Below the pieces are notes generated by a model. The model saw only the letters and a list, made by a program, of their open reading frames with translations. It did not search any database and was not told the DNA's origin. The position numbers and the translations under genes are program-made. A DNA stretch of 64,000 nt from Bacillus sp. NTK074B (lineage in GTDB: Bacteria > Bacillota > Bacilli > Bacillales > Bacillaceae_B): positions 124,001-188,000 of the forward strand of contig NZ_JAFKOH010000001.1 of the NCBI RefSeq assembly GCF_017303375.1, in the 5' to 3' direction. This document shows, one piece after another, positions 1-8,370 of the stretch; position 1 is the first letter of the stretch, and each line of letters opens with the position of its first letter.

Positions 1-714
1 TTTATAAAATTCATAATAATAATCGACCATCGGTTTGATGATTTGACCGACTTTATCATTGGATTTCACGTAGAAGTCATGAAGTCCATCGATCATGGCC
101 GGAGTGAAGAGAGCATACATCGTGACATCCAAAGGAATAAGATGAATTTTCTTCGGAGCCAGTTGAATCAGGATATTCGCAGCATATGGGTCCCCGTAGA
201 AATTGGCTTCTGCAATAGGGGTAACATTTCCCGGCACAAGGAAAGCCCCTCCCATCACATAAAATTCTTTCACCTTTTTCATAGTTTCAGGATATAAAAT
301 AAATGCAGTAGCAAGTGAGGTTAAACGTCCCGCGGAATAAATATAAATTTCTCCTGCATATTGATTGATGAGCTCCTTGATTTCATAGAAATTCTCACTG
401 ATGTCAGAAGAATCGAATTGAATCTCATCAGGTAAGATCGGTCCAAGACCAGCCACCCCATGAACTTCCGGATAGAACCGGGGCTGTGTTCCCGTCAAGG
501 AAGAGACCGCTCCTCCTATGACTGGAATATCCGTTATCCCCGTAAGGCTTTGGAGGTATTTAACATTCTTCAGTGCAGCTTCTCTTGAAACATTTCCATA
601 GTCCGATACAATCCCGACAATTTCTATCGTTTCGCTATAGTAAGCATACAAAATAGCGACAATATCATCGATTCCAAAATCTGAAATCACCAATACTTTC
701 TTTTTATGAGACAC
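1..714 (-). CDS. Nucleoside hydrolase, partial (3' end outside window)
   Basis: The frame is open from a GTG at 712-714 to the window edge, so 238 N-terminal residues are visible. An AAAGGA ribosome site lies upstream; a TTG one codon earlier (717) is an alternative start. The protein resembles the inosine-uridine preferring nucleoside hydrolases, which split the N-glycosidic bond of ribonucleosides. The N-terminal calcium-binding signature is present as S-D-F-G-I-D-D (residues 11-17): Asp12, Asp16 and Asp17 are kept, while the first Asp of the usual DxDxGxDD is Ser. An SAGRLTSLA stretch replaces the common NAGPLTNLA, and YVMGGA follows. Substrate cannot be told. Family assignment is firm; the C-terminal ligand Asp is not visible. 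Confidence 0.85.
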   Translation of the reverse strand, partial: MSHKKKVLVISDFGIDDIVAILYAYYSETIEIVGIVSDYGNVSREAALKNVKYLQSLTGITDIPVIGGAVSSLTGTQPRFYPEVHGVAGLGPILPDEIQFDSSDISENFYEIKELINQYAGEIYIYSAGRLTSLATAFILYPETMKKVKEFYVMGGAFLVPGNVTPIAEANFYGDPYAANILIQLAPKKIHLIPLDVTMYALFTPAMIDGLHDFYVKSNDKVGQIIKPMVDYYYEFYK

Positions 715-936
715 CAACGCACACTTCCTTTCTCACGGATTCATGCATAATAAGCCAGGTATGATGTGAATCTTGTCGGTTACAGCAGATGGCGGCCTTT
801 CCTACTATATTTTTATGATATGACCGATTCGGTTATGAGGTCGCAAGAATATTCATAAAATCAACAAGAACTGGTACGATCCCTCTTTTATGAAAATGGT
901 ACAATACTTTTATGATGAAAAGGAAAGGTGATGGAT

Positions 937-1422
937 ATGTCCAAAAATATGTTACTGTATTTCACACTTTTGATTGGTTTACTTGGAATTATTGCCGGCT
1001 GCTCTGATGATCGAAGCGAAGAAGCCCATCATAACCATACTGCGGATAATGGGGATATCCGGGAAGAAACAGCTTCTGTCGATATCCTTCCGACTTTTCT
1101 CGACGATAAGGATGACAATATGAAACTCATCTATTCTTCAGCAGCTAAAAATCCTGAACTTCTGAAGTATATCCCGTGTTATTGCGGCTGCGGTGATTCA
1201 GCCGGCCATGAAAGCAATCTTAATTGCTTCGTCTATAAGCTAGAGGGCAACAAAGTGGTCTGGGATGATCATGGTACAAGATGTGAACTTTGTTTGAAGA
1301 TTGCAGCAGAGTCCGTTGTAAAGTATAAGAATGGTGAATCCATCAAACAAATCAGGACGTTTATTGATGAGCAATATAAAGAAGGTTATGCAAAACCTAC
1401 CCCTACGCCGATGCCTTCCTGA
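937..1422 (+). CDS. PCYCGC-motif lipoprotein
   Basis: A 161-residue predicted lipoprotein. The ATG at 937 is preferred over GTG 928 because AAAGGTGAT ends about 8 bases upstream. Residues 4-21 form a hydrophobic signal peptide ending in the lipobox IAGC, with lipidated Cys22. A His/Asp/Glu-rich linker follows, then PCYCGCG (Cys81, 83, 85) and further cysteines at 97, 116 and 119, the last two as CELC. This is the PCYCGC family, widespread in bacilli and of unknown function. The cysteine spacing suggests metal or cofactor binding at the outer membrane face, which is inference. It is monocistronic, with a terminator directly downstream. Confidence 0.85.
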   Translation: MSKNMLLYFTLLIGLLGIIAGCSDDRSEEAHHNHTADNGDIREETASVDILPTFLDDKDDNMKLIYSSAAKNPELLKYIPCYCGCGDSAGHESNLNCFVYKLEGNKVVWDDHGTRCELCLKIAAESVVKYKNGESIKQIRTFIDEQYKEGYAKPTPTPMPS

Positions 1423-1424
1423 CT

Positions 1425-1454
1425 GACAGCAGGTTACTCCTGTTGTCTTTTTTT
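1425..1454 (+). terminator. Terminator of the PCYCGC lipoprotein gene
   Basis: A 9-bp stem with one G-T pair (arms 1425-1433 and 1439-1447) is followed by a run of seven T, three bases after the stop codon. Confidence 0.75.
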
Positions 1455-1462
1455 ATCTCCAC

Positions 1463-1505
1463 AACAAAAAGGACGAAAGGATGGATTTCCTTTCGCCCTT
1501 TTTTT
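1463..1505. terminator. Terminator of degV, possibly bidirectional
   Basis: Arms 1471-1481 and 1488-1498 (CGAAAGGA/TCCTTTCG core) are flanked by A-runs on the left and T-runs on the right. It can serve the minus-strand DegV gene and back up the plus-strand terminator. Confidence 0.75.
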
Positions 1506-1506
1506 A

Positions 1507-2358
1507 TTAGTCTGTGTAATACATAAAACCAATCGCACCAACTCCTGTATGGGTGCTGATGATCGGAGTTGTCGGAGCAATTTCGATTTGATCATATCCG
1601 GTCTTTTCGATGATCTTGTTTTTCAGGTTTTGTGCAAGAGTAAGGCCATCCGCATGGACGAGTCCCACTCCCCGGATAGTCTTGCCTTTCACATCTTCAA
1701 CAAACTGGGCAGTTAAGTACTTTACTACCTGTGAATGGCTTCTGACCTTCGCCACGGGAGTATACTCTGCTCCTTCCAAAGATGCAATCGGTTTGATATT
1801 AAGGAGGGAACCAATCATGGCACGCCCTTTTCCGATCCTTCCACCCTTCACAAGATTTTCAAGGGTGTCAACCACCACAAATAACTTCGTATTGGATCGA
1901 ATGTCTTCGATCGCTTCAAGGATTTGTTGCATCGATTTGCCTTCCTTTGCAAGCTTGGCCGCCTCGATCACCTGAAAAGCCAGCCCTTTCGAAATAAAAC
2001 GGGAATCCACCACTGTCACATCGGATGATGACATATCTGCAGCGGACTCTGCCGAACGAACGGTCCCGCTCATGTTACCTGTCATATGTATGGACAAAAC
2101 GGAGGAACCGTCTTTTCCTAGTTCATCATAAAGTTCAACAAAGGACCCGGCAGGGGGTTGAGAACTTTTGGGCAGTTCCTTGGAAGACTTCATTTTTTCT
2201 ATGAAGCTCAAAGGGGAAAGGTCCACTCTATCTAAGTAGGTTTCTCCATCAATTGAAATGGACAGAGGAACTACATGAATATCCAGCTCTTTTACAACTT
2301 CATCTGATAAATCAACTGTCGAGTCTGTTACAATCTTAATTTTGGTCAATTTTGCCAC
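1507..2358 (-). CDS. DegV family fatty-acid-binding protein (FakB-like)
   Basis: A 283-residue, full-length DegV-fold protein. The N-terminal VTDSTVDL, the SSQPP segment near residue 63 and the SIHMTGNMSGT motif near residue 90 are the conserved fatty-acid-carboxylate contacts of the family. VKGGRIGKG follows. In characterised Firmicutes, FakB proteins present bound fatty acids to the kinase FakA, making acyl-phosphate for phospholipid synthesis. Which fatty acid is preferred cannot be read from sequence. A second DegV paralogue of identical length lies at 13544-14395. The gene is followed by a terminator and shows no tight operon partner. Confidence 0.9.
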   Translation of the reverse strand: MAKLTKIKIVTDSTVDLSDEVVKELDIHVVPLSISIDGETYLDRVDLSPLSFIEKMKSSKELPKSSQPPAGSFVELYDELGKDGSSVLSIHMTGNMSGTVRSAESAADMSSSDVTVVDSRFISKGLAFQVIEAAKLAKEGKSMQQILEAIEDIRSNTKLFVVVDTLENLVKGGRIGKGRAMIGSLLNIKPIASLEGAEYTPVAKVRSHSQVVKYLTAQFVEDVKGKTIRGVGLVHADGLTLAQNLKNKIIEKTGYDQIEIAPTTPIISTHTGVGAIGFMYYTD

Positions 2359-2478
2359 ATCCTATCTCCCATATCATTAGTATTATATCGTTAAACGCTA
2401 AGGATTTAAATAGATAGTCAGCATTTAACTCATATGCAAACTCAATCGGCATTTCCCCGCTCAAAACCGTACTTACAT

Positions 2479-2520
2479 AAAAAGGTCTGATCCTGCACAA
2501 ACATTGTGCAATAGGATCAG
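2479..2520 (-). terminator. Terminator downstream of the DUF2535 gene
   Basis: Imperfect long stem (2487-2500 with 2504-2520, CTGATCCT/AGGATCAG outer arms and CACAA/TTGTG inner arms) followed on the minus strand by CCTTTTTA. Confidence 0.7.
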
Positions 2521-2534
2521 AACCCCGGAAAAAC

Positions 2535-2807
2535 TTATGCATTATTCTTTAACTCTTCTGATTGATAGATTTCTTCGTACTCTGACCATTTCGTCGTTCT
2601 CTTTAAATGTTCTCTAAAGCTGAAGATGGTCTTAGGCTCATTCTGGTTTATGACACTGGTAATGAATTGATTCAGCCTAAGATTTACCCTTAGGTAGAGC
2701 GGGCTATCTTTCTTCAATACAGGAACTTCTGAGATTTTGACCTTCCGTCCATACTTCGATTTGAACTCGATGGTTTTTGTCAGCAAAGTATCAATCCTCT
2801 TTTTCAC
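2535..2807 (-). CDS. ypmP: DUF2535 family protein (YpmP-like)
   Basis: A 90-residue soluble protein, basic at the N terminus, with the segment KVKISEVPVLKKDSP typical of the small DUF2535/YpmP family of bacilli. Its function is unknown. In B. subtilis ypmP lies in the same neighbourhood (ypkP, dfrA, thyB), which supports the assignment. No membrane segment, cofactor motif or cysteine is seen. It appears to be transcribed alone and ends at a good terminator. Confidence 0.75.
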   Translation of the reverse strand: MKKRIDTLLTKTIEFKSKYGRKVKISEVPVLKKDSPLYLRVNLRLNQFITSVINQNEPKTIFSFREHLKRTTKWSEYEEIYQSEELKNNA

Positions 2808-2880
2808 CCGTTTATGCTTCTATTATACCCTATTTACCCTCGCGAGAATTGTCATATCGTGCAAAAATGCGAATATTTTT

Positions 2881-3543
2881 TCATATTTGAGGTGATACAG
2901 GGACGACGCATTCAGAACGATCGTTTTTAGGGGCGTTCACGATATCTGAAACCTGGTAACCCATCATCCTGTCATCAGGTAGGGACTTTAAAACAGAAGC
3001 CGCGTCTTTAAAGGAGTATTCTTCTGTATTGAGCCATTTCTCAATGGCTTCATCGTTAGTAAGCATTACTGGCATCCTATCATGAACGTTCCTTACGAGT
3101 GGATTGGCTTCGGTTGTCAGAATAGTGGAGGTTGTAACCTCCCCGTTGCGGTCCCATAATCCTGCAAACACAAATGGCCCCTCTCCTTTTAACTGGAACC
3201 TCACCGGCACCTTCCCTGACTCATTCTTCTTCCATTCATAAAAACCGTCTGCAAAAATCACCATTCTTTTTGAATGAACAAGTGTTTTAAAACTGGGCTT
3301 GTCAAGAAGCGTTTCACTACGGGCATTAATCAATGGTTTCCATTTAGAACGATCCGCCCAGTGGGGCACAAGCCCCCACGTTATTTCACCTGCTCTCCGA
3401 CTCCCCTTATGGGAGATAAGGGATAGAATCCTCTGCGAAGGGGCAATATTGTATCTTGGCTGCCACTCTTCAATAAATTCGTCAATCAGGTATTGTTTCA
3501 CCAATTCTTCTAAGGGAGTCGTCAAGGAAAATCTGCCACACAT
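2881..3543 (-). CDS. SRAP-domain protein (HMCES/YedK-type abasic-site crosslinker)
   Basis: A 220-residue SOS response-associated peptidase family protein. I place the start at ATG 3543 (MCGRFS) rather than three codons upstream: GAGGTG precedes it, and Cys2 must become N-terminal after Met removal to form the catalytic thiazolidine link to abasic DNA. Other conserved residues are visible: Asn32 (YNIAPSQ), NARSE at 73-77, Glu103 in FYEW and His154 in HDRMPVM. Known members crosslink to AP sites in single-stranded DNA and protect them. All key residues are present, so it is probably active. The next gene upstream is divergent. Confidence 0.9.
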   Translation of the reverse strand: MCGRFSLTTPLEELVKQYLIDEFIEEWQPRYNIAPSQRILSLISHKGSRRAGEITWGLVPHWADRSKWKPLINARSETLLDKPSFKTLVHSKRMVIFADGFYEWKKNESGKVPVRFQLKGEGPFVFAGLWDRNGEVTTSTILTTEANPLVRNVHDRMPVMLTNDEAIEKWLNTEEYSFKDAASVLKSLPDDRMMGYQVSDIVNAPKNDRSECVVPVSPQI

Positions 3544-3722
3544 AGTGCCCACCTCTTTATAGTCTCTTTACATAGGAATATACAACATTCCATCGTAAAA
3601 TCCAAATATAATACTTTAACCCTTTACTATGTTAATGATTGCACAATTATGAAAAGAAGATTATCATGGATATATGAATCACTCGTATAACATCCAATGA
3701 TTTAAGAAAGGAAGGAACTTCT

Positions 3723-4361
3723 TTGACTTATGATTTCGATTTTTCCAATTGGAAAGAAGAAGTTGCGAACGCCATTACCCATGGTATCGGATTGATTTTG
3801 AGCATACCTGCTTTAGTCATGCTCATCATTTTTGCCGTACATGAAGGAACTGCCTGGCATATTGTGAGCTTTTCCATTTTCGGGGCTTCCATGATTCTCC
3901 TATACCTATTTTCAACACTTTTACATAGCTTTAAGCCTTCAAAGGTGAAGAATCTTTTTGCGATACTGGATCATTCTGCTATTTATGTGCTAATTGCAGG
4001 AACATACACACCCTTCATGCTCGTCAGTGTAAGAGGTGCGCTAGGATGGACATTGTTCGGAATCGTGTGGGGCCTCGCCATTGTAGGAATTATATTCAAG
4101 TGTTATTTCGTTCAACGCTATCAGGTGGTATCCACCCTCTTCTATCTGGTAATGGGCTGGCTCGTCATCATTGCGATTAAGCCGTTATATGCAAGTTTAA
4201 CGGGAGCGGGATTCGGACTTCTGTTGACTGGGGGTATCATGTATTCTATCGGTGCCATCTTCTATGTGTGGAATAAACTCCCATACAATCATGCTATCTG
4301 GCACTTATTTGTCCTTGCAGGAAGCGGTTTTATGTACTTCTGTATCCTGTTCTACGTATAA
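3723..4361 (+). CDS. yplQ: Hemolysin III family (YplQ/TrhA-like) membrane protein
   Basis: A 212-residue integral membrane protein with about seven hydrophobic segments. The TTG start is supported by AAGGAAGG eight or so bases upstream. Conserved PAQR-superfamily features are visible: NAITHGIG near residue 18, LYLFSTLLHSF near 60, FAILDHSAIYVLIAGTYTP near 80 and the terminal HAIWHLFV. His residues in these motifs are the zinc ligands of the adiponectin-receptor fold. The hemolysin name is historical; bacterial members have been linked to membrane homeostasis. In B. subtilis yplQ sits next to the dfrA region, as here. Confidence 0.88.
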   Translation: MTYDFDFSNWKEEVANAITHGIGLILSIPALVMLIIFAVHEGTAWHIVSFSIFGASMILLYLFSTLLHSFKPSKVKNLFAILDHSAIYVLIAGTYTPFMLVSVRGALGWTLFGIVWGLAIVGIIFKCYFVQRYQVVSTLFYLVMGWLVIIAIKPLYASLTGAGFGLLLTGGIMYSIGAIFYVWNKLPYNHAIWHLFVLAGSGFMYFCILFYV

Positions 4362-4376
4362 AAAGGCATTTCATAA

Positions 4377-4426
4377 AAGAGTCCAGCCAGGTAGGTATCG
4401 ACCCCACCTGGCTGGACTCTTTTTAT
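4377..4426. terminator. Bidirectional terminator between yplQ and the acyltransferase gene
   Basis: A perfect 16-bp stem (AAGAGTCCAGCCAGGT and its complement) with a T-run on one side and an A-run on the other separates two convergent genes. Confidence 0.9.
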
Positions 4427-5157
4427 TACGATACTCTTCTCATTTGGTCCAACGAAGCCTGTATAATTCCTTGAACCTCGATCGATAGTTCTTTTACATC
4501 TGTATCCCCTACATATTGAGCTGAAAGGGGTGAAAGGATTTCGACAAAGATGTCACAAGGTTTAATACCTCGAGGCTGATTCTCAAACATATCTGCCGTC
4601 CCCTGTATGACGACTGGCACAATCGGCACGCCGGCATACTTTGCCATCCGGATCCCACCTGTCTTAAAATCCTTCAGCTCTCCCCCTTTGTTTCGGGTCC
4701 CTTCAGGAAAAATAAGAAGGGAGTGACCTGCTTTCAACACCATTCCACCTTCCTTAATCGACTGGACCGCCTGCCTGCGATTACTACGATCAATGAAAAT
4801 GCATGAAATCATGATCATCCAGTCACTTATGATTGGCAGTTTCTTCACTTCCATCTTAGATATGAATCCAAAGGGTTTCGGGATGGAACCCAACAGGACC
4901 GGAACGTCAAAGTCTCCCGCATGATTGGCGACGAACAGGACCGGACCTTCGGGAATGGATTCATGTCCACTAATATGTACGTTGCTCCCGGTTCGTTTCA
5001 TGATGCCCCTGGACCATCTTTTAGGGAGGTCATGAATGATTTGATCCCGCATCCTGACTGACATAGAACTGTCCAGCTTTTTAACCTTTTGAAGTGTTGG
5101 GACACTATATAGAAGGTACAAACCCATATAAATCAATACATATATCATTCTGAACAC
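4426..5157 (-). CDS. ypkP: 1-acyl-sn-glycerol-3-phosphate acyltransferase family (PlsC-like)
   Basis: A 243-residue membrane-associated acyltransferase. An N-terminal hydrophobic helix (residues 3-20) is followed by the catalytic NHAGDFD (NHx4D, near residue 78) and the glycerol-phosphate binding FPEGTR near residue 151. These are the signature blocks of PlsC/LPLAT enzymes that acylate lysophosphatidate to phosphatidate. The position next to dfrA-thyA matches ypkP of B. subtilis. It may be a second acyltransferase in addition to a main PlsC; exact substrate is unknown. Confidence 0.88.
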   Translation of the reverse strand: MFRMIYVLIYMGLYLLYSVPTLQKVKKLDSSMSVRMRDQIIHDLPKRWSRGIMKRTGSNVHISGHESIPEGPVLFVANHAGDFDVPVLLGSIPKPFGFISKMEVKKLPIISDWMIMISCIFIDRSNRRQAVQSIKEGGMVLKAGHSLLIFPEGTRNKGGELKDFKTGGIRMAKYAGVPIVPVVIQGTADMFENQPRGIKPCDIFVEILSPLSAQYVGDTDVKELSIEVQGIIQASLDQMRRVS

Positions 5158-5309
5158 TAGATAATCCTCCTTGATTTTCCTTTACTCTTATTCAACTGAG
5201 TTCACAAACCATCAAACCAATTCACCCTCCTGCACCACAACTTAAATGACAGAGCATCGTAAATCTTAGTTTGTATGAGAAAAGCAACAATCTTTGTGAA
5301 ATCAGTCTT

Positions 5310-5345
5310 AAAAAAAGGTGAAGCTGATTGTTATGAGCTTCACCC
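5310..5345 (-). terminator. Terminator of the thyA-dfrA operon
   Basis: Stem AGGTGAAGCT/AGCTTCACC (5316-5325 with 5336-5344), followed on the minus strand by seven T. Confidence 0.85.
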
Positions 5346-5356
5346 TAAACTATCAT

Positions 5357-5842
5357 CTATTTTCTTTTATATACTTTGAATTCATAGTCGTAAGGGTTTT
5401 TTTCATCCTTAATCCCTTTTTCTGAAGAAAGGCAAATGAATTCTTCCCATGGAATGGAGGGCATGGTCGTATCCCCTTCAAATTCATGGTGAATTTCAGT
5501 TACATAGAGTTTCTCTACAAGGGGGATGAACTGTTTATATATTTCTCTGCCACCCACTATAAAGATTTCGTCATCTCTTTCTTCTGACCATTTCACAACT
5601 TCTTCGACAGAATGCAGAACCATGCAGCCTTCCCGCTGGAAACTTGTGTTTCTTGTCAAAATAACATTATCACGATGTGGCAAGGGCTTACCGATGGAAT
5701 CGAAAGTCTTTCTGCCCATTACAATCCCATGCCCATTTGTCGTCCGCTTGAAGAACTTCAGATCCTCGGGGAGTCTCCATGGCAGCCCATTATCTTTACC
5801 GATCAGTTGATTCTGATCCATTGCCCAAATAAATGAAATCAT
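5357..5842 (-). CDS. dfrA: Dihydrofolate reductase
   Basis: A 161-residue enzyme of standard length that reduces dihydrofolate to tetrahydrofolate with NADPH. Visible features are [32 protein letters not shown] with the active-site acid, [14 protein letters not shown] and FIVGGREIY with the Gly-Gly of the NADPH pocket. Its ATG overlaps the thyA stop by four bases (ATGA), so translation is likely coupled. Thymidylate synthase makes dihydrofolate that this enzyme recycles, so the pair forms a functional operon. Confidence 0.97.
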   Translation of the reverse strand: MISFIWAMDQNQLIGKDNGLPWRLPEDLKFFKRTTNGHGIVMGRKTFDSIGKPLPHRDNVILTRNTSFQREGCMVLHSVEEVVKWSEERDDEIFIVGGREIYKQFIPLVEKLYVTEIHHEFEGDTTMPSIPWEEFICLSSEKGIKDEKNPYDYEFKVYKRK

Positions 5843-6633
5843 ACACTCACGGCTCCTTTAATATGAGGGTGTGGATCATACCCTTCCAGTTTGAAGTCTT
5901 CAAAGCTGAATCCGAAGATGTCTTTCACTTCAGGATTGATTGTCAGGGCCGGCAATGCTTTAGGCTCCCTTGAAAGTTGTAATTTTACTTGATCAAGGTG
6001 ATTCTGATAGATATGCACGTCTCCGAATGTATGAACGAACTCTCCTGCTTCCAAATCACAAGCCTGAGCTACCATCATCGTTAATAGAGCATAAGAAGCA
6101 ATGTTAAATGGAACACCAAGGAACACATCTGCAGAACGCTGATACAACTGGCAGGACAATTTTCCATCAGAAACGTAGAATTGGAACAGGCAGTGACAAG
6201 GCGGCAAAGCCATATGATTCACATCAGCTACATTCCATGCGCTGACGATCATTCGTCTTGAATCAGGATTATGCTTGATCGTATCGATGAGATTTGAAAT
6301 CTGGTCGATGGTTTCTCCATTCCCACCAGACCATGATCGCCACTGATGCCCGTATACCGGTCCAAGCTCTCCCTTTTCATCGGCCCACTCATTCCATATG
6401 CGTACACCGTTGTCCTTTAGATATGCTACATTCGTATCTCCTTTTAAGAACCAGAGAAGTTCATGGATGATGGATTTCACATGCAGTTTTTTCGTTGTAA
6501 CGAGAGGGAATCCCTCCTGCAAGTCGAATCGCATCTGGTAACCGAACGTACTGATTGTTCCCGTACCTGTCCGGTCCTCCTTCTTTGTACCCTTTTCCAG
6601 TACATGTTTGCACAAGTCTAAATACTGCTTCAC
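5839..6633 (-). CDS. thyA: Thymidylate synthase (ThyA/ThyB type)
   Basis: A 264-residue folate-dependent thymidylate synthase that converts dUMP to dTMP using methylene-tetrahydrofolate. I take the second GTG (6633) as start: AAAGGTG lies about 8 bases upstream and the resulting MKQYLDLC matches the family N terminus and length. DRTGTGT (phosphate-binding Arg), [11 protein letters not shown] with the catalytic Cys, [16 protein letters not shown] and [12 protein letters not shown] are all intact. It is the E. coli-like type, called thyB in B. subtilis. Overlaps dfrA. Confidence 0.97.
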   Translation of the reverse strand: MKQYLDLCKHVLEKGTKKEDRTGTGTISTFGYQMRFDLQEGFPLVTTKKLHVKSIIHELLWFLKGDTNVAYLKDNGVRIWNEWADEKGELGPVYGHQWRSWSGGNGETIDQISNLIDTIKHNPDSRRMIVSAWNVADVNHMALPPCHCLFQFYVSDGKLSCQLYQRSADVFLGVPFNIASYALLTMMVAQACDLEAGEFVHTFGDVHIYQNHLDQVKLQLSREPKALPALTINPEVKDIFGFSFEDFKLEGYDPHPHIKGAVSV

Positions 6634-6655
6634 CTTGACCACACCTTTTATAAGT

Positions 6656-7345
6656 TTATAATTCTTTGAAAAATTGATATGTTGCGGGTGCCTTTTCCTT
6701 TAGTAAATTCCTAGTTTCAGAATTCAAATAATACATAGCAAATGTTTCAGCAAAATATTCTTCTTTGTATTGATTGAAGTAGGGATCATCCGGGAATAAA
6801 AGGGATGCCTCCCTCTTCCATATGGGCAGGAATTCAAGCTTATAATATAGATCTGATAGGACATAACTGTCAATGCTGTGGGCAGTCTCATGAAGCTCCA
6901 AGTTATATGAGTTGTGCCCCTGTCCCTTTTTACTATGACCAATCTTAACCAATACAAGCTTGGAACCACCTATTCCGGGGAGATCATCCCACGTAATACT
7001 TTTATTAGTGTACCCTCTGGGGGTGACTCCTTTCAAGTGACTTGTCGTAGAAAAATCGGTTAATTTGTTTTGGAACAGCCTTATTTTTATATCTTTCGAT
7101 TCTGCAGACTCCAACAACGGTGTCGGAATATGGTCCAGTCTCTTGATCATATCAACGGCATCTTGTTTATTATACGGTGATTCTGGTAAAAGAATCATAT
7201 TTTCCAACTGCTTGCCCGATTGAAGGTGTATATACGTTTTAAGGGGAGAGTGTTTTAAGAGGGTACCGTTGTAATCGGCTTGTGTGTGGGTCCAGAGAAT
7301 CAGAAGAGTGATTGGAATCAGTAGGATAATGAAGGTTCGTTTCAC
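6656..7345 (-). CDS. Secreted ATLF-like (anthrax lethal factor-type) zinc peptidase
   Basis: A 229-residue protein with a basic start and hydrophobic residues 5-19, a signal peptide or anchor. The catalytic part carries HETAH (His152, Glu153, His156) and a downstream [11 protein letters not shown] whose Glu200 is the likely third zinc ligand. This arrangement, with a Tyr-rich helix, is that of the ATLF domain shared by anthrax lethal factor and the Pro-Pro endopeptidases. It probably acts outside the membrane on an unknown substrate. It sits 22 bases upstream of thyA on the same strand, between thyA and ypjP, which may be an insertion relative to B. subtilis. Confidence 0.8.
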   Translation of the reverse strand: MKRTFIILLIPITLLILWTHTQADYNGTLLKHSPLKTYIHLQSGKQLENMILLPESPYNKQDAVDMIKRLDHIPTPLLESAESKDIKIRLFQNKLTDFSTTSHLKGVTPRGYTNKSITWDDLPGIGGSKLVLVKIGHSKKGQGHNSYNLELHETAHSIDSYVLSDLYYKLEFLPIWKREASLLFPDDPYFNQYKEEYFAETFAMYYLNSETRNLLKEKAPATYQFFKEL

Positions 7346-7464
7346 TATAATCCTCCCTCCCTCCCTTCCTTTCAGGAAATATCCCTCGTCCTATTCTTTA
7401 CTATTTTACCATAATGATAGATGGGGTTATAGGAAAGGTTGTTTCCAATATTAAAACGTCGACA

Positions 7465-7500
7465 TAAAAAAACAAGCACGTTCAACCACGTACTTGCTTT
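7465..7500 (-). terminator. Terminator of ypjP
   Basis: Stem CAAGCACGT/ACGTACTTG (7473-7481, 7488-7496; one mismatch) followed on the minus strand by eight T. Confidence 0.75.
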
Positions 7501-7513
7501 GTTTAAATTTAGG

Positions 7514-8104
7514 TCAGGACACACTCATCCATTGAGGAGGGGTATTTTTATCCCAGTAAATGCTTCCCAGTTCATGGTGTGCATGGAATTTGTCGTGCGC
7601 CGTATGATAGTGAAAATTGAAATAGTAACCATCCTTTGGAGGATGATCTTTTCTTACATGAAATCGAATGATGTCTTCACCTGAGCGCTCGTCATATATA
7701 TGAAAAATCTTTTCGGTTTTGGCATATTGAGGTACTTCTGAAATGGTAAGTGACGTTAAGTCTTCTTCTGGAAATTGTGCTGCTGTATCTTCTATCGCTC
7801 TTTCGATATTAGGAAGGATCAATGATCTGAACTCGTCTTCAATGAACGGCTTGATCTTTGTCCCAAACTTTTCATATGCATTTTTTTCAGCTTGTACCAG
7901 CATAGTCTCTAAAAATTCATCATGGGTTAGGACCGGTTCTTCTTCTCCTGACTCCTCGGGAGTCGCTTCAACGGAAGAAGGCTTGCCATTATTCTTCGCA
8001 AGGGCATGATTTTCTTCATTCAGAAAGGGTTGTGAAGGAGATACAAGTCCGAATGTCAGAATGGATAGTAGTACAAAAAACGATTTCTTGAGCCAAATCG
8101 ACAT
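7514..8104 (-). CDS. ypjP: YpjP family secreted protein
   Basis: A 196-residue protein with a signal peptide (basic residues 5-7, hydrophobic 8-21), a low-complexity Glu-rich linker near residues 43-56 and a conserved C-terminal half containing FHVRKDHPPKDGYYFNFHYH and a His-rich HTAHDKFHAHHELG. This matches the YpjP family of bacilli, whose role is unknown. The His cluster might bind metal; this is inference. In B. subtilis ypjP is near thyB, consistent with the position here. Confidence 0.8.
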   Translation of the reverse strand: MSIWLKKSFFVLLSILTFGLVSPSQPFLNEENHALAKNNGKPSSVEATPEESGEEEPVLTHDEFLETMLVQAEKNAYEKFGTKIKPFIEDEFRSLILPNIERAIEDTAAQFPEEDLTSLTISEVPQYAKTEKIFHIYDERSGEDIIRFHVRKDHPPKDGYYFNFHYHTAHDKFHAHHELGSIYWDKNTPPQWMSVS

Positions 8105-8250
8105 AGATAACGTCCTTTCCTATGTATTACGTCTATTATTATACTACTTCTTACGAATAAAAAGTGAAAAAGGTTTCATTTTTTTGTAGGATATTAAAAT
8201 CTTTCTGTGGTAGTATATTAATGAGGATACTTTGTAAGGAGGATAACTAA

Positions 8251-8328
8251 ATGGATACTGGAATTATGATCAATATCGGATACATACTTCTGTTAGGTTA
8301 TTTTATTGTACTGGGATTCACTGATTAA
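8251..8328 (+). CDS. 25-residue putative membrane microprotein
   Basis: An ATG at 8251 is preceded by a near-ideal ribosome site (AAGGAGG at 8236-8242, 8 bases). The 25-residue product is almost entirely one hydrophobic helix (residues 5-22) with Asp2 and a terminal Thr-Asp. Its short length and strong ribosome site resemble small membrane subunits such as those of respiratory oxidases, but I recognise no family. A hairpin terminator follows at 8342. The region would otherwise be an unexplained gap. Confidence 0.6.
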   Translation: MDTGIMINIGYILLLGYFIVLGFTD

Positions 8329-8341
8329 TACTTATGAGATT

Positions 8342-8370
8342 AGACAGGCAATGGATGCCTGTCTATTTTA
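8342..8370. terminator. Bidirectional terminator between the 25-residue ORF and ypiP
   Basis: Perfect 9-bp stem AGACAGGCA/TGCCTGTCT (8342-8350, 8355-8363) with a T-rich tail; lies between convergent genes. Confidence 0.8.

Noticed and set aside
2336..2542. 68-codon minus-strand frame overlapping the degV start
   Set aside because: Spans the DUF2535 terminator hairpin and the degV promoter region; no ribosome site.
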